In this document: piece after piece, positions 58,719 through 64,000 of the stretch
Layout of the letters: every line of letters begins with the position of its first letter
Position numbering within the stretch: the stretch's first letter is position 1
From: Fulvia fulva
Lineage: Eukaryota; Ascomycota; Dothideomycetes; Mycosphaerellales; Mycosphaerellaceae
DNA length: 64,000 nt
Direction: 5' to 3'
Assembly (NCBI RefSeq): GCF_020509005.1
Contig: NC_063013.1
Coordinates: 4,898,001-4,962,000, forward strand
Program-made: the position numbers and the translations under genes
Notes under the pieces: generated by a model
What the model was told of the DNA's origin: nothing
The model's database searches: none
Seen by the model: the letters and a program-made list of their open reading frames with translations, nothing else

Positions 58719-61700
58719 TCCTAATATAGCTACTTATCTCCTACCGGTATTAGTCCTCGCGGCTATCTCTTCTTATAGTCTAGAATTTACTTAACTTCCT
58801 ATTAATCGGGCTCGGCGGGATCGGCTTCGTATTATTCGTCGTCGATAATTCGGATCGGTAGTAGTACGGGTTATGTCTGTCCTAAAACCGGCGGATAAAC
58901 TAGTATAAGAAGTTGTAAGTAGAAGTGATTATCGATATTTAAAGTAGGTAGGAGCTCTACTTTATAAGTATTGCCCGGTAGTACCTCCGTAATTACGTAC
59001 GGTCTAGACTACTTTACGTCTATCTTACGAGAAGGTCTCTCTATCGTCTAGTTCTTAGTACTTACCTATACTTCGTCGCCTTCGGCGTACCGTAGTATAG
59101 ATATACGCGTCTAGTTTACGTACTTAGCTTAAACTACTTATACTAAGGCTATCTACTATCGTAAGTATTAGTATATCTCTTATATCTTAGCGGTAAACTT
59201 ATCCGCGGACTCGGCGTCTAGTCGCTATTTATATAGTATTAGTAGTATATATAAGTCTAAGTCGAACTTAGAGAACCTTATATTACGCCTAGTATTAGTA
59301 TAGAACGGCGAGACGCCTATTATTATAGACACTATATTGTTTGTAATAAACTTAGCTAATAGAGTCTAATCTAGCTAGTCGTCCTAGGTATAGTTAATAG
59401 ATAGATAGATAGATAGATTTGTTATTCCTCTGTTCTAGGACCCTATCCGGCCTATATAGGTATATATCTATTGTTATGTATAAAGGGAAACCCGAATAGG
59501 TGAAAACCCTTCCCGCCCCCGACTACTCCTTATCTAGATTAGCTTTCCCTCTAAACGTACGTAGTCTATGTCACTACCCCGTTAGCCCCCGCTCCTAGCC
59601 GGTCTCGTCGCGCTACGTCGTGTCCTCTCTTCCTATACTACTCCTACTAGGCGGTACTGTTCTAGCTAGCCCTTCTCTAGTATCTAGTTCGTAATACGCC
59701 GTAGGTTCTTAGCGTTATTAAGAAGTGCCCTAATCGTCCGGTTCCTCGCCTTTACTATCTACTCCCCCCTTCCTAGCGACCACCTCGGACAGACGAGGAG
59801 TACGTGCCGTACGTTCTAGGAGCGATAGCCGTAGGGGTAGCTAGTATTCGTGTATCCTAGAACCTTCCTCTATAATAGGTACCCCTAGAGGCCGATGTGT
59901 TCGCTTCGTAGTTAGGTTACTATACTACTCTATACCCTCGTAAGGCGGTAGTAGATAAGCTTCGGGGGGTGCTTGACCGCGGATTTTGTAGCTGACTATT
60001 CCTTAGGTTATCCCGCTAGCTAAGGGCGTCTACTATACCCTATAACCTAGTTGTTCCACCTCTCTTTCTATAGTTGCTCTACAAACGATTTCTTACCTTC
60101 CTATTATATTACTAGCTATTCGTCTCTTACCCGGTAGTTCGGCTCGTTTCCGGGTCGAATGCCCTTATACGCTAGTACTAATTCGCGGGCCCTTACGACT
60201 ATACTAGCGATGACCTTCTATACTAGGTCCTGTACCGACTTGCCTAAGTAGGAGGTCCGTAGTCCCTAGATATATAGGTCGATCGGCGGTATAGCGGTCT
60301 CGTACTTAAGTATCCTCGTTAGTATCGACTTATATACCCCGGTAACCTTCCTTAGGCATTGGTTTTAGATCTTCGCTAGCGGCGCGACGAGTCCCTTCGA
60401 TAGGTAGGCCCTCTCGCCTAAGGACTATACTTGGCTACTATAGGTAAGGACTAGCCGTATAATAGCCGTATATAGAAGTCGTGACTACCGGAAGTCCGCC
60501 CCCTATATAGACGTAGTGAGCCTCTAGTATAATGCTATATTCTGTTTAGCTTTCCGTAATATTGCCTATACGTACTTCCTCTACCGTAGCGCCGGGTCTA
60601 CCTATAGTCCGAGGATCCTAAGCTGATTTGCCGGGTTAGTCGTGTGCCCCTATATCTAGATAGAAGCTTGTATATTGTAGAACCGTAGCCGGCGCGTAAA
60701 GTGTATCAGATTGTACTTTTCTAGGGCAAACCGAGCCCCGTGCCTCCTAGCCTAGTCCTCGCAGATCTTGTGCTTCTCTTCTAGTAGCCTATAGTTCTCC
60801 TTAGTCGAGGAAGATCACCCTAGGATGTTTATGTCGTCTACGAAGCCGCTCGTAGCGGTGTTCTAGGACTCTAGGGCTAGGAGTAGCGTCGCTATAAAGA
60901 AGAGGAACAGAATAGGTACTAGCGTTAAGCCTTACGGGATTCTAGTATAGACTGCTTGAAATGGGCTTCTGTACTAGCCGACTAGGATCGACGTACTACG
61001 GTTTTGGAGGTAGGACCGTACGAAGTTAATAAGCCACTTAGGGAGTCCTTTCGACCTTAGGATATAGAGTAGCCGCGGGAGGTATAGTTAATAAAGATAC
61101 GTAGGTATTACTCTATCACTTTGTTCGTATTCTCCGACTGTCTATCTATTTCTAGATAGAACGACGAAGATAGCTTTCGATTAATACTAAGTAGCGCGTA
61201 TATCCTACGCTAGAATATAGAAACCTATTACGTACTACGATCCGAGATAATAGACTTCGGGAGTCTATGTCTACTAAATACGTACTTCAGGAATACTAGT
61301 ACGTAATACTCTACTATTATCGAGGTAATAGGAATAATATGTCGCTGCTTAGTTAAGTAGTATATAACGGTTATAATGTTTCCGTACATTTATCCGTCGA
61401 CTATACTTATTCCCTTCGGTAGTTTAACTACGAAGTTAATAGAGATATCCTCCTAAGCGCTAAATAGTACTAGTAGCGGTCTTAATAGCCCTAGGTACTA
61501 GATATTAGTGTTCTTATTTGTACGGTAAGCGCGGTAGGTATATATATAGCTCTTAATAAATCGTACGATACCTAGCTAGGTATAGTTACGAGCTACTAAT
61601 TTATACGTCTTCTCGTCCCCTAAGTAACTAGCTACTATATAGTCGTAGAAAGCCTATACGATACGAGTACGTACCGGGATTTCACCTTTATCTAGATTGT

Positions 61701-61923
61701 CTTCTAACTCCGGAGGAACGAATAGGCTATAACTACTATATATATTCTTAATATATATTATACCTCCGACTAGGACTCTATAATAGTTATTAATACGGTA
61801 CTTCCTTAGTAAGGTGTATAGATCATCTCGTTCTAGCTATTAAACGGCTTCCTTAGCCTCTAGTTACGTATAAAGTCCTCGAATAGCGGTTATAAGCAGG
61901 GTTATAACGTTATTATTATATAC
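58719..61923 (-). mobile_element. Gypsy (Ty3-type) integrase remnant, split by a LINE-A fragment
   Basis: Excluding 59400..61079 this is about 1.5 kb of one element. On minus at 61.1-61.45 kb the integrase core is readable despite stops: Y-Y-L-T-K-Q-R-H-I-I-P-I, R-L-P-K-S-I-I-S-D-R (second catalytic Asp) and Q-T-V-G-E-Y-E-Q, in family order. 58.7-59.39 kb should be the integrase C-terminal part. Together with the 3' LTR at 56.98 kb this gives the 3' portion of a minus-strand Gypsy; protease and reverse transcriptase would lie right of 61.9 kb, where Copia-C now sits. Confidence 0.75.
59400..61079 (-). mobile_element. LINE-A copy 3, 5'-truncated
   Basis: 1,680 bp with a perfect 14-bp target duplication AGGTATAGTTAATA (59386..59399 and 61080..61093). 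The tail GATAGATAGATAGATAG is at the left, then the same 3' UTR, RNase H and reverse transcriptase remains as LINE-A copy 2 (40602 onward). It keeps more TG/CA than that copy and so is less RIPped. Truncated shortly upstream of the F-V-D-D block. Confidence 0.93.
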
Positions 61924-62157
61924 TATTAAATAGGTACGAGTTACGTAGTAGTAGAAGACGGCGGATTATACGAAAGACGAAGAAGGACCTAATAGGATAG
62001 CGTATATCTATATATAGTATCGTAAGTATTAGTATAGGTAGATGCTAGGTGTCCGGATGTTTACTAGCCTATAGGCTAGTAAACCCTAGTCACGTGACCT
62101 AGTCACATAACACACCTATACCTATATACTTGTCCTACGGCCTATATGTTCTCAATA
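61924..62157 (-). repeat. Copia-C 3' LTR
   Basis: About 234 bp, starts TATTAAATAGGTACG and ends TTCTCAATA on plus; both termini carry RIP-type changes compared with Copia-A. It contains an extra stretch with GTCACGTGACC near 62,090. Confidence 0.85.
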
Positions 62158-64000
62158 CTCTTACTTAGGCTATATAGTCTCCTATAATCCCTTTACGTAA
62201 GCTAGAGCTACCTTATAAAGTTTTAGAACTACTAGCTATTAAGGGGCTTTATTAACCTATTAGTAGCTATGTCCTTTATATAGTAGTAGTCTACTATAAT
62301 CTTCTTCTACTACTAGAGATGTCTAATATAGTTATATATAACATTAATATGCTTTGACCTTTTATATATATAGGCATCTTTAACAAGTGTTAAAGCGGCT
62401 TAGTTGTTACCTATAAGCTTGACTAGCCTTAGCTCGTTAATAGTGCCCTTACTTGCCCTTATACTTAGCTAGAAAGAGCTCTTTCCTACTAGTTCTAGGC
62501 ACCCCATTTCCCTAAGGACAGTAGCAAGAAATTGTGACTACTTTACGGCTACATTTATAGCTATAAACTTAGCTTCTATTATTAATGTTATAATAGACTT
62601 CTACTTCCTACTTATCTAGGACATAGGTAATCTATAAAGGAACTACACGTATCCTAGAATTAAGACTCTATCTACTTTGTCTATAGCGTAGTTAGAGTCC
62701 GAGTATCCCTAGAGATTGCCCCCTCCCTTTCTATATATAAGACCTAGGTCTAGGTACGACCGTAGGTATCGGGAGAGCTTCTTTAAAGCCTTTATTTACT
62801 ACTACGAGGGATTAGTAATATATAAGCTAATTCTTCTAAGGGGGAATGCTAAGTCTGGCCTTGTTATTATCATTAGCTACATCTAGGTACTATTATGACT
62901 CTAGTAATCCTATTTGTTATACCTCTTATCTATAGGTACCGTAGGCATTAAATGCTTGTAGCTCTCTATAGGTAAGTAGGTTAGCGTAGCCTTCTCTCTA
63001 GCTATGTTCATCTTAGCTAAGTTAGCGTAGACATAGTGTCCTTAATTAAGCTTTAAAGTACCTTAGAACCTGTCTCTTATAATCCGAATTCTAAGGATCT
63101 TCGTAGGTTTACTAAGATCTTTAATCTTAAACACTTTTCTAAGCTTAGCCTTAAACTACTGAACATCTGATAGCTTCGGAGCTATAATAGGTATGTTATA
63201 TATATAGGTAAGGACTATAAGGTCTCTATCCGTATAGATAAGTAGGTATAGATCTACCTAGGACTAGGTAAATCTAATCTTCTCTAGCTTCGTAATATAG
63301 AGCTTGTTCCAGTCTCTAGCTGCTTACTTAAGCCTATAAAGGCTTCGTAGGACCTTAAACACTATATTTAGAGGTGCTTCAACTCCTAGGGGTAGGATTA
63401 TATATATGTCTTCAAGAAGGCTACTTTAGGTAAAAGTATTATTCATATCTACTAGGTGCATCTCGAGATCTCTCTTATACACTACTACTATAAATACTCG
63501 GAGAGTATTATGTCTAATAGTAGGTATAAAGGTCTCTTCGAAGTCAACCCTATATTTCTATAAAAACTCTCTTATAACTAGTCTTGCCTTAAACTTCTTA
63601 ATAGCTCTACTAATCATTCTTTTTCTATTAAAGACCTACCTAGAAGTGATTAGATTCGTACCTATTGGCGGTATAACTACTTCCTAGGTGTTATTGCTTA
63701 CTAAGGTAATAAGTTCGTTCTCGATTGCCTCTCTCTATATATATCCCTATTCGGGGTCTCCTACGGCTACCTTATAGGACTTTAGGATTAGCACTTCCTA
63801 CTAATAGGCTATAGCCTACCTAATAGTAGTAAATGTATGTTCTTCTACGTCGTTTAGAATCTCCTCTACCTAGCTTGTTATAGGGTCTAGATAGAATATC
63901 TAGGCGATAAGAGCCTTATAGTATTTAGCCTTATACTCTTTAGAGTTATTATCTCCGTCCCCCCTTAACCTCTTATTGCCTATAACCTAAGGTAGCGCTA
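61924..64000 (-). mobile_element. Copia-C, relative of Copia-A, RIPped and cut by the window end
   Basis: Begins with an LTR (61924..62157) close to that of Copia-A and continues with the minus-strand RNase H and reverse transcriptase region in the same order and spacing (for example the block matching 46500-47050 is at about 62,700-63,270). Stops are frequent and ATG rare. The 5' half and the other LTR lie beyond the window, so the target duplication cannot be checked. Confidence 0.88.

Noticed and set aside
15940..64000. Reading the tract as a centromere
   Set aside because: RIPped retroelement nests do form centromeres in some fungi, but nothing in the sequence alone distinguishes a centromere from an ordinary heterochromatic island; CENP-A data would be needed.

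Overview
This looks like nuclear DNA of a filamentous ascomycete, probably a Dothideomycete, although the lineage is an inference from gene style. The genes are compact, with one or no intron each; introns are 51-53 nt with GT-AG ends and CTGAC/CTAAC/CTAAT branch sites. The recognisable proteins (Byr4/Bfa1-type septation regulator, XRCC4-like, Cyc2-like, DHA2-type MFS) fit this, and the repeats carry C-to-T mutation at CpA of the kind made by repeat-induced point mutation (RIP).

The window has two parts that change abruptly near 15.9 kb. Positions 1-15.7 kb are gene-rich: a secreted alkaline phosphatase (minus), a Byr4/Bfa1-like mitotic-exit/septation GAP subunit (minus), a divergent XRCC4-like NHEJ protein (plus), a large disordered nuclear-type protein of unknown function (plus), a Cyc2-like mitochondrial FAD oxidoreductase (plus), a decayed MFS transporter (plus) and a small unrecognised gene split by one TAA. 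The intact genes are unrelated housekeeping or secreted functions, with no sign of a gene cluster.

From about 15.9 kb to the end (48 kb) I see no host gene, only nested transposons. (a) 17.4-24.3 kb: a LINE (family B) and two Fot1/pogo-type DNA transposons, one internally deleted. (b) 24.3-38.3 kb: a heavily RIPped Copia element (Copia-B) split by a 5'-truncated LINE-A and by a gag-bearing retroelement that itself holds a long LINE-A. (c) 38.5-43.6 kb: truncated LINE-B and LINE-A copies end to end. (d) 45.2-61.9 kb: retroelement remnants, including a Gypsy integrase and 3' LTR, invaded by a nearly complete Copia (Copia-A, 5,390 bp), a nearly complete LINE-C (4,907 bp), a 1,359-bp miniature LTR element and a LINE-A fragment. 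(e) 61.9-64.0 kb: a third Copia cut by the window edge. Target-site duplications at most insertions let the nesting order be read directly.

Nothing here amounts to a new functional system. The most informative content is the insertion stratigraphy, a RIP process that removes CpA/TpG while sparing CpG (abolishing ATG codons and turning CAG/TGG into TAG), one lightly mutated Copia and one lightly mutated LINE that look young, the miniature LTR element, and two broken genes at the euchromatin edge. All coordinates and splice junctions were read by eye and no search was run.
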